Source: Clostridia bacterium
Lineage (GTDB): Bacteria > Bacillota_A > Clostridia > Oscillospirales > CAG-382
Assembly: GCA_017517985.1 (NCBI GenBank)
Contig: JAFWWX010000121.1
Span: forward strand, 1-6,531
DNA: 6,531 nucleotides
Reading direction: 5' to 3'
Both the position numbers and the translations under genes were made by a program. A model generated the notes under the pieces. That model searched no databases, was not told the DNA's origin, and saw only the letters and a list, made by a program, of their open reading frames with translations. Shown in pieces: positions 1 to 6,136 of this stretch. The number at the start of each line of letters is the position of its first letter. The first letter of the stretch is position 1.

Positions 1-1200
1 AAGACCGCACAGGCTGACGGTTGGGAGAAACAATATCAGTACATAGTCGGCAAAAAGAAAGTGTATATGCCACCATCACAGGCAGAGCTACACGGCTATG
101 AAAGAGCTTCAAAATATCCCAAAAGCACACGCTACGGCAGACAAAACCCAATCGCTGAAAGGTGGAACAGCGAAGAACAACTTTTGATATGGCGTAAAAA
201 TTGGGCAGATATAAATAATCTGTATTTAGAGCGTAAAAACATTGACGAACGCATAGACCATCGAAGCCACAAGGAACGAGGGATTGACGAACAACCTACC
301 ATACACGAAGGAGTTACCGCAAGAATAATCGAGCAAAAAGGCGGAACTTCTGAGCGTTGCGAAATCAACAGGCAGATTAAAGCAGATAACAAACTGCTCC
401 GTGAGCTTAAAAAGCAGTATGCTAAACTCGTTGAAGTGGTCAAGCATACAGTCGCATCTGTTTCAAAAGTTTTTGAAACCTTGCGTAAAAATATGATTTG
501 TTATCGTTATAACATAGAAGCATCGAGTTTTTGGAAGTTTGCTAAAAAGACAGAGGTTAGTGCATTAAAAAGTAAGTCTAACAAACACTTAGAATTATAT
601 ACAGAGATAAAAGAAAAAGTTGCAGAACGCACGAAGTTGAAAGCAGAGTTGCATAAAATACCTAAATTGCAGATTTTCAAGCGAAGTGAACTGATGTGGC
701 AAATAAATACCCTGTCCGAGCAGATAGAGGAATTGAAATCTGAAAAATCAATGCTGCTTAATGAATTGGGCTGTGCAGATGACAAAGACATATCAAAGAT
801 AAATAGCCGTATCTATGATATTACAGAAGCACTTGCTAAAATGGAAAGACACACCGATAATTGTGAGAATGGTATTAAAAATGCCTTGCAGGAATTTGAC
901 GAGCTTTATATGCAAACTGCTGATATGGACGCTATGGAGCTTATAGAGGAAAGGTTAAGGATAAGACCGCAAGCTGAGCAAGAAGCGGAAACAGAGTTAA
1001 GAACAGCCTATAAGGACAGCTTTTCAAGAGATACATTTAAGGAAAGCATACACAAAATCGACAATGAGTTGCACGAGGACTTGTATTCCGAGCATTCTTC
1101 AATTATACGCAAATTAAAGGCTTATAAGCAGCAACAACAAGAGCAGACATATCCCAAACCAAAACAGCATAGCCACGATGACGAAGAATTGGAGTTATAA
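1..1200 (+). CDS. MobA/MobL-family relaxase, C-terminal part (5' end outside window)
   Basis: The frame is open from the first base to the TAA at 1198-1200, giving 399 codons with no start in the window, so this is the 3' part of a longer gene. A GTG at 61 could be called as a start but lies inside conserved sequence and is not believable. By family knowledge, MobA/MobL relaxases nick the transfer origin and pilot single-stranded DNA into the recipient. The HUH/tyrosine catalytic domain would be upstream and cannot be checked. The family is suggested by the run around codons 20-60 (MPPSQAELHGYERA, then RYGRQNPIAERWNS) and by codons 81-127, with RIDHRSHKERGID, PTIHEGV and an EINRQI stretch. 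This matches the conserved post-catalytic region of Firmicutes relaxases. From about codon 125 on it is Lys/Glu-rich and probably coiled coil, ending in a poly-Gln and acidic tail (QQQQEQ, DDEELEL). Family assignment is fairly sure. Confidence 0.85.
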   Translation, partial: KTAQADGWEKQYQYIVGKKKVYMPPSQAELHGYERASKYPKSTRYGRQNPIAERWNSEEQLLIWRKNWADINNLYLERKNIDERIDHRSHKERGIDEQPTIHEGVTARIIEQKGGTSERCEINRQIKADNKLLRELKKQYAKLVEVVKHTVASVSKVFETLRKNMICYRYNIEASSFWKFAKKTEVSALKSKSNKHLELYTEIKEKVAERTKLKAELHKIPKLQIFKRSELMWQINTLSEQIEELKSEKSMLLNELGCADDKDISKINSRIYDITEALAKMERHTDNCENGIKNALQEFDELYMQTADMDAMELIEERLRIRPQAEQEAETELRTAYKDSFSRDTFKESIHKIDNELHEDLYSEHSSIIRKLKAYKQQQQEQTYPKPKQHSHDDEELEL

Positions 1201-1240
1201 AAAAAGTTATCGGCAATATGACAAATTTTAGGTAAACCCA

Positions 1241-1269
1241 TTGCGGATATTGAAAAATTATGCTATACT
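1241..1269 (+). promoter_or_regulatory. Sigma-A-type promoter for the structured leader and cargo operon
   Basis: A -35 box TTGCGG (1241-1246) is followed by a 17-nt spacer and the -10 box TATACT (1264-1269). The -10 is preceded by TGC, making an extended -10 (TGCTATACT). The predicted transcription start is about 1275-1277, which coincides with the 5' strand of the outer helix of the RNA described below. A second TGCTATACT at 1275-1283 lacks a -35 at proper spacing (TTGAAA at 1250-1255 is 22 nt away), so the first is preferred. This should drive the leader and, on readthrough, the three secreted-protein genes. Confidence 0.6.
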
Positions 1270-1274
1270 GATTA

Positions 1275-1459
1275 TGCTATACTAAACTCATTATACTGGG
1301 TGGAGTATATTCCGCTTTCACGAGGCGTACGCTATTGTTAAAAGCGTGCTCTCTGACTTTTCAGAACTTCGTGAAAGTAATGAGTATTGGTATAGCAACC
1401 TATGTCAGAGTATGTGCGTTTTTGGTGCATCACTCTGAAATATGGGTGATGCATTTTTT
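1275..1459 (+). ncRNA. Unidentified structured leader RNA / small RNA with its own promoter and terminator
   Basis: About 185 nt runs from the predicted transcription start to the terminator U-tract. Helices seen directly: P1 pairs 1275-1293 with 1378-1397, about 19 bp with one G-U pair and one bulged A. P2 is TATACT (1292-1297) with AGTATA (1304-1309), closing a GGGTGG loop. P3 is CTTTCACGA (1315-1323) with TCGTGAAAG (1369-1377), abutting P1. P3 encloses two hairpins, GTACGCT/AGCGTGC (1327-1333/1343-1349) and TCTGA/TCAGA (1352-1356/1361-1365). This is a three-way junction with a forked arm. Downstream, TCAGAGT (1405-1411) can pair with ACTCTGA (1432-1438), overlapping the terminator stem. 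I do not recognise a known riboswitch core. It lies directly ahead of the cargo operon, so a cis-acting attenuator is the leading idea. An independent small RNA is the alternative. Confidence 0.6.
1425..1459 (+). terminator. Rho-independent terminator ending the leader, upstream of the cargo operon
   Basis: The stem TGCATCAC (1426-1433) pairs perfectly with GTGATGCA (1446-1453). It extends to 1425-1435/1444-1454 with two G-U pairs and one C-G pair, for about 11 bp. The loop is about 8 nt and a run of six T follows (1454-1459). It sits 36 nt before the start codon of the SLH-protein gene, so the operon can be transcribed from the leader promoter only by readthrough or antitermination. It may also stop transcripts coming from the relaxase gene. 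Confidence 0.75.
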
Positions 1460-1495
1460 AATTCTACTGGTTAACCAAAAAGAAAGGGTGATTTT

Positions 1496-3064
1496 ATGAA
1501 AAAAATTTTATCTATTATCTTATCAATTACAATGTTGCTTTCTATGGCAATAACGACATTTGCAGAGCGTGAATATGTAGGAGAAACAATAATTAAAGAA
1601 AATATACTTTTTATAAACGGAAATCCTATTCCTGCAGCACAACTTCCTAATGGATTTGTATATGTAGGAGTAGAAGATCTTGATAATTATGGATTTGATG
1701 TGTATATGAGTTTATATGAAGAAGAAACAGGAAATGTGAAAAAAATATATACTGTTAAAAGAAATGAAAAAAAAGGTATTCGAGTTACAGTGCCAATAGT
1801 ACCGAAACCTTTAAAGGTATATACAACAAAATCAGAGGTATATATAGATTCAGAAATTCCTGCCAATGTGTTTGAGTTAGAAAACGGAGTAGTACTTGTT
1901 CAAAGTGATGAGCTTGCAAAATATGGGAGATTTGATTGGGATTTGGAAAAGCATCAGATTAGTATTGATTTAGAAAAACAATTCTCTTTGCAGCCTTTTA
2001 TACCTTTTAAAAATGTTATTGGATTAGATGATATAAACGAAATTACAAGCGGTGTAATTGTAAACAATACTGAAAAATTATGTGCGGATATTGATTATGA
2101 TGATTTGATGAGTTGGTTAAAAGTCTATTGGGATTTTAGTTATGATAGAGTTATAGCTCCTTTATCGGCATTTGATATTTCGGGAAATTACGTAAAGTTT
2201 TGGAATAAAGATAAAAGTAAATCATATATTGTATATTCAAATGGCGGTGTTATTGTAGGCAAGTATGGAGACTCGTACGAATCACATGGAGAAGTAAAAC
2301 AAAATTATGTATGGTATCTGCCTGTTATAAGTAATTCACGAGGTGCACTTAATAGTGCAGATATGAACCTTAATTATACTTATTTTAGAGAAATTCAAGA
2401 GGTTGAGTATAAGGGTGAAAAGCAAAGAGAATATACACAGAATGACGATATAGAAATTCCAAAAGAGAATTTTTTAAATTTGAATGGTTCTAGTGGATGG
2501 GCAGTTCCGGAAATAGAAAAAGCAGCAGCATGTAATTTAATGATATACGAGCTGTCAGAAAAATACAACAAGCCAATAACAAGGAAAGAGTTTTGTGGAC
2601 TTGTGTATCGTCTCGTAGCGACAGAATTTAGACCAAATACAGATTCTAGGTTTGGTATAGGTGAGGCAATGCAAAATATAGCATTAGAAAAAGGTGTAAC
2701 TGGGATAAACGAAAATAAATTTATTGATTGCACCGACTCAATGGTTAATACCTTAACTGCTATGGGTATCATTCAAGGTATGGGCGATGGGCGTTTTGAA
2801 CCTGATGAATTCATTACAAGAGAACAGGCTGCAACTATTCTTTATAGGATGGCTGAATTTTTGGGAAACAAAACAATTCCAACTGCTACAAAAATATCAT
2901 ATACAGACGAAAACGAGATTTCTGATTGGGCGAAATCCTCCGTTGCTTGCGTGAATGCTATGGGGATAATGAACGGGGTATCTGAAAAAGAATTTGCACC
3001 TAAACAAACATATACAGTCGAACAGGCAATCGCAACTATGTTAAGATTATACGAATGTAATTAA
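1496..3064 (+). CDS. Secreted SLH-domain surface protein with N-terminal stalk-like repeats
   Basis: A 522-residue predicted exported wall protein. The ATG is preceded by AAAGGGTG (1483-1490) at good spacing. Residues 1-23 form a typical signal peptide (MKK start, hydrophobic core, TFA cut before E24). Residues about 30-95 and 101-160 look like two degenerate stalk-like (copper amine oxidase N-terminal-like) repeats, the first with the hallmark VEDLDNYGFDV. Residues 165-330 are not recognised. Three SLH repeats follow: about 335-378 (with TRKE at 362-365), 409-457 (with TREQ at 441-444) and 469-520 (with TVEQ at 507-510). In other bacteria, SLH repeats bind pyruvylated secondary wall polymer, and the TRAE-type motif carries the binding Arg. 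The third repeat lacks that Arg. It is first in the operon, 13 nt ahead of the next gene, and would be the anchored member of the trio. No catalytic domain was seen. Confidence 0.9.
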   Translation: MKKILSIILSITMLLSMAITTFAEREYVGETIIKENILFINGNPIPAAQLPNGFVYVGVEDLDNYGFDVYMSLYEEETGNVKKIYTVKRNEKKGIRVTVPIVPKPLKVYTTKSEVYIDSEIPANVFELENGVVLVQSDELAKYGRFDWDLEKHQISIDLEKQFSLQPFIPFKNVIGLDDINEITSGVIVNNTEKLCADIDYDDLMSWLKVYWDFSYDRVIAPLSAFDISGNYVKFWNKDKSKSYIVYSNGGVIVGKYGDSYESHGEVKQNYVWYLPVISNSRGALNSADMNLNYTYFREIQEVEYKGEKQREYTQNDDIEIPKENFLNLNGSSGWAVPEIEKAAACNLMIYELSEKYNKPITRKEFCGLVYRLVATEFRPNTDSRFGIGEAMQNIALEKGVTGINENKFIDCTDSMVNTLTAMGIIQGMGDGRFEPDEFITREQAATILYRMAEFLGNKTIPTATKISYTDENEISDWAKSSVACVNAMGIMNGVSEKEFAPKQTYTVEQAIATMLRLYECN

Positions 3065-3071
3065 GGAGGGA
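3065..3071 (+). promoter_or_regulatory. Strong RBS of the second cargo gene, adjoining the upstream stop
   Basis: AAGGAGGG starts within the TAA stop of the SLH gene (3062-3064) and ends 7 nt before the ATG at 3078. It is a near-perfect Shine-Dalgarno sequence, fixes the start, and suggests that translation of the two genes is coupled. Confidence 0.8.
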
Positions 3072-3077
3072 CACACA

Positions 3078-4232
3078 ATGAAAAAGTTATTATCCATACT
3101 TTTATTTATAACAAGTATTCTCATTATATCAACAAATGCATTTGCAGCTAATGGTGATATTGTAGGACATATATATTCAACAGATATTCGAGCATATATA
3201 AACGGAGTTGAAGTTCAATCTTATAACATAGGTGGTAAAACTGCCGTAGTTATTGAGGATATAATCAAAGAAAATTCACATGAGTATATTTATGATGATT
3301 CAATCCGTACATTAAAATTCTATTCACTAAACCCCAATTATCTTGTTGAGGATAAAACAGAAAACAAAGCAAAACCCAGTAGGATAATAGGAAATATATA
3401 TGAAACGGATATTAAAACATCCATCTACGATGTTAATATTCCTACTTACAATATTGGTGGGAAAACTGCTGTTGCAATAGAAGAATTGGGATATGATGGT
3501 GCATTTTCACCTATTGGTGGAAAATTTATTTGGAATGAAAAAGACCGTACAATTAGTCTTGAATTTTTGTATGAAACAGGATACACTCCCTTAGAACTCT
3601 CGTTAGATAAAAATATAAATATAACTGTAAACGAAAATATGACCGAAGCCGAGGCAACATTTGAGCAACTATTTCATTGTGGTGGGTATCAACAACACTT
3701 TAGATTTCCTGACCATATAACAGATGATGCAAATATAGAAGTGGTATTACCTATAAAAGCCAATGGCGAAATAATAGGATATTATTTCCGCAGACCTTCT
3801 AAGGATAATAAATTTACAGCATTTACATACTATTATCCCGAAAAACTTAAAGAAGCTGCGAAAAACTATACACCATCCCCACACAGAACGAGAGAGGAAA
3901 TTATCGGACATTTTACAGGAGTTCATTCTGTTGGAGTACCTGTGGAACGATTTGACACTGATGATTATTCCTTTGTCTATATATCAGTAGCCGGAACATC
4001 GTGGACTTCGTATAATCTTTTGCAGGCTTATGATGACGGAACATATATTGATTATCGTGACATAATCGCTATGCGAAATCGTTCGCCGGTGAATTTGGTG
4101 CTTGACAGAGAAAATGAAAAAGTTACATTCAAGCATGTTGACCGATATACTCGTGAATGGTTTACCAATTATGAGATAGATTTAAAATCAGGAACAATAA
4201 AAGAGATAGAAACAGAGGATTTATCTAATTAA
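3078..4232 (+). CDS. Secreted protein with two stalk-like YNIGGKTAV repeats, unknown function
   Basis: A 384-residue protein with a signal peptide at residues 1-23 (AFA followed by ANGD). Two tandem repeats follow. Residues about 25-82 and 102-164 each start with GxIYxTDI, carry YNIGGKTAV (49-57 and 124-132) and then a predicted beta-rich part, the second with FIWNEKDRTISL. This resembles the copper amine oxidase N-terminal-like or stalk repeats common in clostridial surface proteins, and no enzyme activity is implied. Residues 165-384 are beta-rich by eye and not recognised. They contain the single Cys of the mature protein (in LFHCGG) and end in a strand-turn-strand pattern (KVTFKHVDRY, NYEIDLKSGTI). 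No SLH, LPXTG or transmembrane anchor is visible, so it is either released or held by a partner, perhaps the SLH protein upstream. It is a paralog of the next gene in the N-terminal half only. Confidence 0.88.
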   Translation: MKKLLSILLFITSILIISTNAFAANGDIVGHIYSTDIRAYINGVEVQSYNIGGKTAVVIEDIIKENSHEYIYDDSIRTLKFYSLNPNYLVEDKTENKAKPSRIIGNIYETDIKTSIYDVNIPTYNIGGKTAVAIEELGYDGAFSPIGGKFIWNEKDRTISLEFLYETGYTPLELSLDKNINITVNENMTEAEATFEQLFHCGGYQQHFRFPDHITDDANIEVVLPIKANGEIIGYYFRRPSKDNKFTAFTYYYPEKLKEAAKNYTPSPHRTREEIIGHFTGVHSVGVPVERFDTDDYSFVYISVAGTSWTSYNLLQAYDDGTYIDYRDIIAMRNRSPVNLVLDRENEKVTFKHVDRYTREWFTNYEIDLKSGTIKEIETEDLSN

Positions 4233-4242
4233 GAGGTGAGAT

Positions 4243-5841
4243 ATGAAAAAGTTATTAGCAAGTATATTATCTGTAATAGTTATTCTTCCGACATCATCAA
4301 CCGTTTTAGCTGCAAATGGTGATGTTGCAGGATATATATACTCTACCGATATATTAGCTTATGTAAACGACAAACCCATTGAAAGTTATAATATTGGTGG
4401 AAAAACTGCAATTATAATGGAAGATTTGGCAACAGGTGAGATTAACTACGGATTTGATGTGTGGTATGAGGATGAAAGCCGTAAGTTGACAGTTAATTCC
4501 AAAGCTTATAGTGGTTATGGCGAATGTGATGTTAAACGAGGAACTGTCGGCAAAACAACTGGGAAAATATACGAAACAGATATAAAAGTTGTTTTCAATG
4601 CAAAAGAGGTTCAAGGATATAACATTGGTGGAAGAACAGCCGTGTGCATAGAGGACTTAGGAGCAGTTACAGAAGATAGTAAGAACTATACATACGGATA
4701 CTCGGATTATATGTGTAATTTCATATGGGATAATGGTACAAGAACTGTTAAGCTCAACACTTTTCTATCAACTGCTGAAAGCATTGCTGATTATATTGCT
4801 CCAAAAGTTGAATTAACATACACCGATGATGTCCTATCTATGTCATTTAACCAATTAAATAGTCATAGAGGATTACCGAACACTATTGCTTATTCTGATG
4901 AATTTTTAGCGGATACTTATAGAATAAAACCACTATATCTTCAGGGTGAAGAAATAGGTTTAATGTATATGACTTGGAATGGAAGATGTTATTCCAAACT
5001 TGACAAACATAAAATACATAAAGCATCCAAAGAAATATCTGATGTTTTGAGTTATGATGAAGCTCTTTCCTTTATTGATGATAATTTCAACATTATAGAC
5101 ACAAGAGAGAACGAAAATGCAAAGTTTTTCCTTGCCGATAATAAAGAAACGGGTTTTAGATATTTGCTTGCGGCACAAAAGACCAAAGGTTTGTTAGTTC
5201 GTAATGCTGATCCTAAAGCAACATTAGAAGAAGACGAAAATGGTGTGACATTCCTTTCTTCCTACACGGCAGGACCTCCCGGTTCAGGAATAGTTCAGGT
5301 TACAGAATATTTTATGGATGAAGAATTTGATTTTGATGGATACATAAAAAACTATGAGAATTCTTTAACCGAAGAAGAAATACGACTGTTAAACTCACAA
5401 AATGAAGAATTAAATTACAAGATACATTTGACAGATAGAAAAGAACAAACGAAAGATTGTGAAGGAAAATTCTCAATAAAATATACAACCGATAATATTT
5501 CAACATCAGGTGATGCAGAATACTTTTCAGGTTCTATTCATAGCAACGGCAACGAATATGAAATATTGCTACAATTTTTTGATGGAAATTATGCAGGTGA
5601 ACTGACAGATATGTTTTGGGAAATTTCAAGCGGCAATCAGGCGGTGCCAATTCATAACGAAGAAGAAAAATATGATTTGGTTAATGAGAATTTGACAATC
5701 ACCATAAATGGAAAAACGGCTCAAAAAGTTGCGGTTAAAAGAGTTTCGTGGAAAGGTGAAACAACTGTATATATCTATCCAAGAGATTTACAACCTTTTC
5801 CTATGAGTGATGTTAAAGAAATAATCATCAGCGTAGAATAA
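4243..5841 (+). CDS. Secreted paralog with two stalk-like YNIGGKTAV repeats and a longer unknown C-terminus
   Basis: A 532-residue protein starting 10 nt after the previous stop, with GAGGTGA (4233-4239) as its ribosome binding site. Signal peptide residues are 1-23 (VLA followed by ANGD). Two stalk-like repeats follow, about 25-87 and 105-173. They carry YNIGGKTAI (49-57) and YNIGGRTAV (126-134), the first with the hallmark YGFDVWYEDESRKLTV and the second with FIWDNGTRTVKL. The start, signal cut site and repeat spacing match the previous protein closely, which points to gene duplication. Residues 175-532 are unlike that neighbour and not recognised. A middle part includes an AGPPGSG turn, an acidic helical stretch follows (ENSLTEEEIRLLNSQNEEL), and the C-terminus looks beta-sandwich-like (NLTITINGKTAQKVAVKRV). 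No wall anchor is visible. It is the last gene of the operon, with the 17-bp hairpin about 63 nt downstream. Confidence 0.88.
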   Translation: MKKLLASILSVIVILPTSSTVLAANGDVAGYIYSTDILAYVNDKPIESYNIGGKTAIIMEDLATGEINYGFDVWYEDESRKLTVNSKAYSGYGECDVKRGTVGKTTGKIYETDIKVVFNAKEVQGYNIGGRTAVCIEDLGAVTEDSKNYTYGYSDYMCNFIWDNGTRTVKLNTFLSTAESIADYIAPKVELTYTDDVLSMSFNQLNSHRGLPNTIAYSDEFLADTYRIKPLYLQGEEIGLMYMTWNGRCYSKLDKHKIHKASKEISDVLSYDEALSFIDDNFNIIDTRENENAKFFLADNKETGFRYLLAAQKTKGLLVRNADPKATLEEDENGVTFLSSYTAGPPGSGIVQVTEYFMDEEFDFDGYIKNYENSLTEEEIRLLNSQNEELNYKIHLTDRKEQTKDCEGKFSIKYTTDNISTSGDAEYFSGSIHSNGNEYEILLQFFDGNYAGELTDMFWEISSGNQAVPIHNEEEKYDLVNENLTITINGKTAQKVAVKRVSWKGETTVYIYPRDLQPFPMSDVKEIIISVE

Positions 5842-5904
5842 CAAATTGAGTACTATAGGTGACCGAATAATTAAAATTGATAAAGAAAAATTATAGTATA
5901 AAGT

Positions 5905-5947
5905 AGTTAAGGGCATACCGCCGATAAAAAGCGGTATGCCCTTAACT
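5905..5947 (+). terminator. 17-bp perfect hairpin after the cargo operon, probable terminator without a T-run
   Basis: AGTTAAGGGCATACCGC (5905-5921) pairs perfectly with 5931-5947 around a 9-nt A-rich loop. It lies 63 nt after the last cargo stop codon, where a terminator is expected. No T-tract follows on either strand, so it could instead be a transcript-stabilising 3' hairpin or a protein-binding palindrome. The 63 nt before it hold only a weak 7-nt inverted repeat, TACTATA/TATAGTA (5851-5857/5892-5898). Confidence 0.5.
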
Positions 5948-5952
5948 TATGT

Positions 5953-6069
5953 GTGGAACGATAGAGGCTCATTTTTGAGGGTAGGAATATAAAACCATTA
6001 GCTTGTTAATTTCACAAGCTAAAACCCTTGAAAATACTATGTTTGAAATGCTCTATCGTTCCACTTTTT
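5953..6069 (+). repeat. Nested long inverted repeat (112 nt) ending in T5: terminator-like, small RNA or folded recombination site
   Basis: Outer arms GTGGAACGATAGAG (5953-5966) and CTCTATCGTTCCAC (6051-6064) are a perfect 14-bp match, followed directly by TTTTT (6065-6069). Inside, 5971-5982 pairs with 6024-6035 for 12 bp (two G-U pairs), and TTAGCTTGT (5998-6006) pairs with ACAAGCTAA (6014-6022) for 9 bp around a 7-nt loop. The three helices stack along one axis, separated by internal loops. The T-run fits transcription termination before the integrase gene. The size and regular nesting also fit a small RNA, or a site folded or bound by the neighbouring tyrosine recombinase. No choice between these is possible from the sequence alone. 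Confidence 0.6.
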
Positions 6070-6076
6070 ATATGTA

Positions 6077-6120
6077 TTTCAAGGATAATTTTCGCCCTAT
6101 GGTAAAATATAACCTTGAAA
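6077..6120 (+). promoter_or_regulatory. TTTCAAGG/CCTTGAAA inverted repeat around a possible integrase -10 box
   Basis: TTTCAAGG (6077-6084) and CCTTGAAA (6113-6120) are exact 8-bp inverted copies separated by 28 nt. Between them lies TAAAAT (6103-6108), a plausible -10 for the integrase gene, although no good -35 is present at 17 nt. The right arm runs into the integrase ribosome binding site (GAAAGGCGG, 6117-6125). A third copy of CCTTGAAA occurs at 6026-6033. Possible roles are an operator for an element-encoded regulator or integrase arm sites. Confidence 0.35.
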
Positions 6121-6136
6121 GGCGGTTGATTATACA

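Noticed and set aside
132..791. Minus-strand open frames inside the relaxase gene
   Set aside because: They lie opposite a well-supported coding frame, lack convincing ribosome binding sites, and their low-complexity Ser/Leu/Phe composition is typical of antisense shadow frames.
1292..1315. TGGGTGG followed by CCGC, resembling a T-box
   Set aside because: The motif is a hairpin loop near the 5' end of the RNA and not next to the terminator. No specifier stem is seen, and the downstream genes are not tRNA- or amino-acid-related.
1389..1415. IATYVRV in the short leader frame resembles the start of serine recombinases
   Set aside because: The likeness is seven residues only, the catalytic Ser context does not follow, and the frame ends after 39 codons.
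2395..2772. Minus-strand open frame of 125 codons inside the SLH gene
   Set aside because: It lies opposite the SLH-domain region, which is clearly coding on the + strand, and its translation resembles no domain I recognise.
5953..6064. Integron attC-like folded site
   Set aside because: The outer arms do not fit the RYYYAAC/GTTRRRY core boxes, and the neighbouring recombinase fragment shows no integron-integrase-specific insert within the window.
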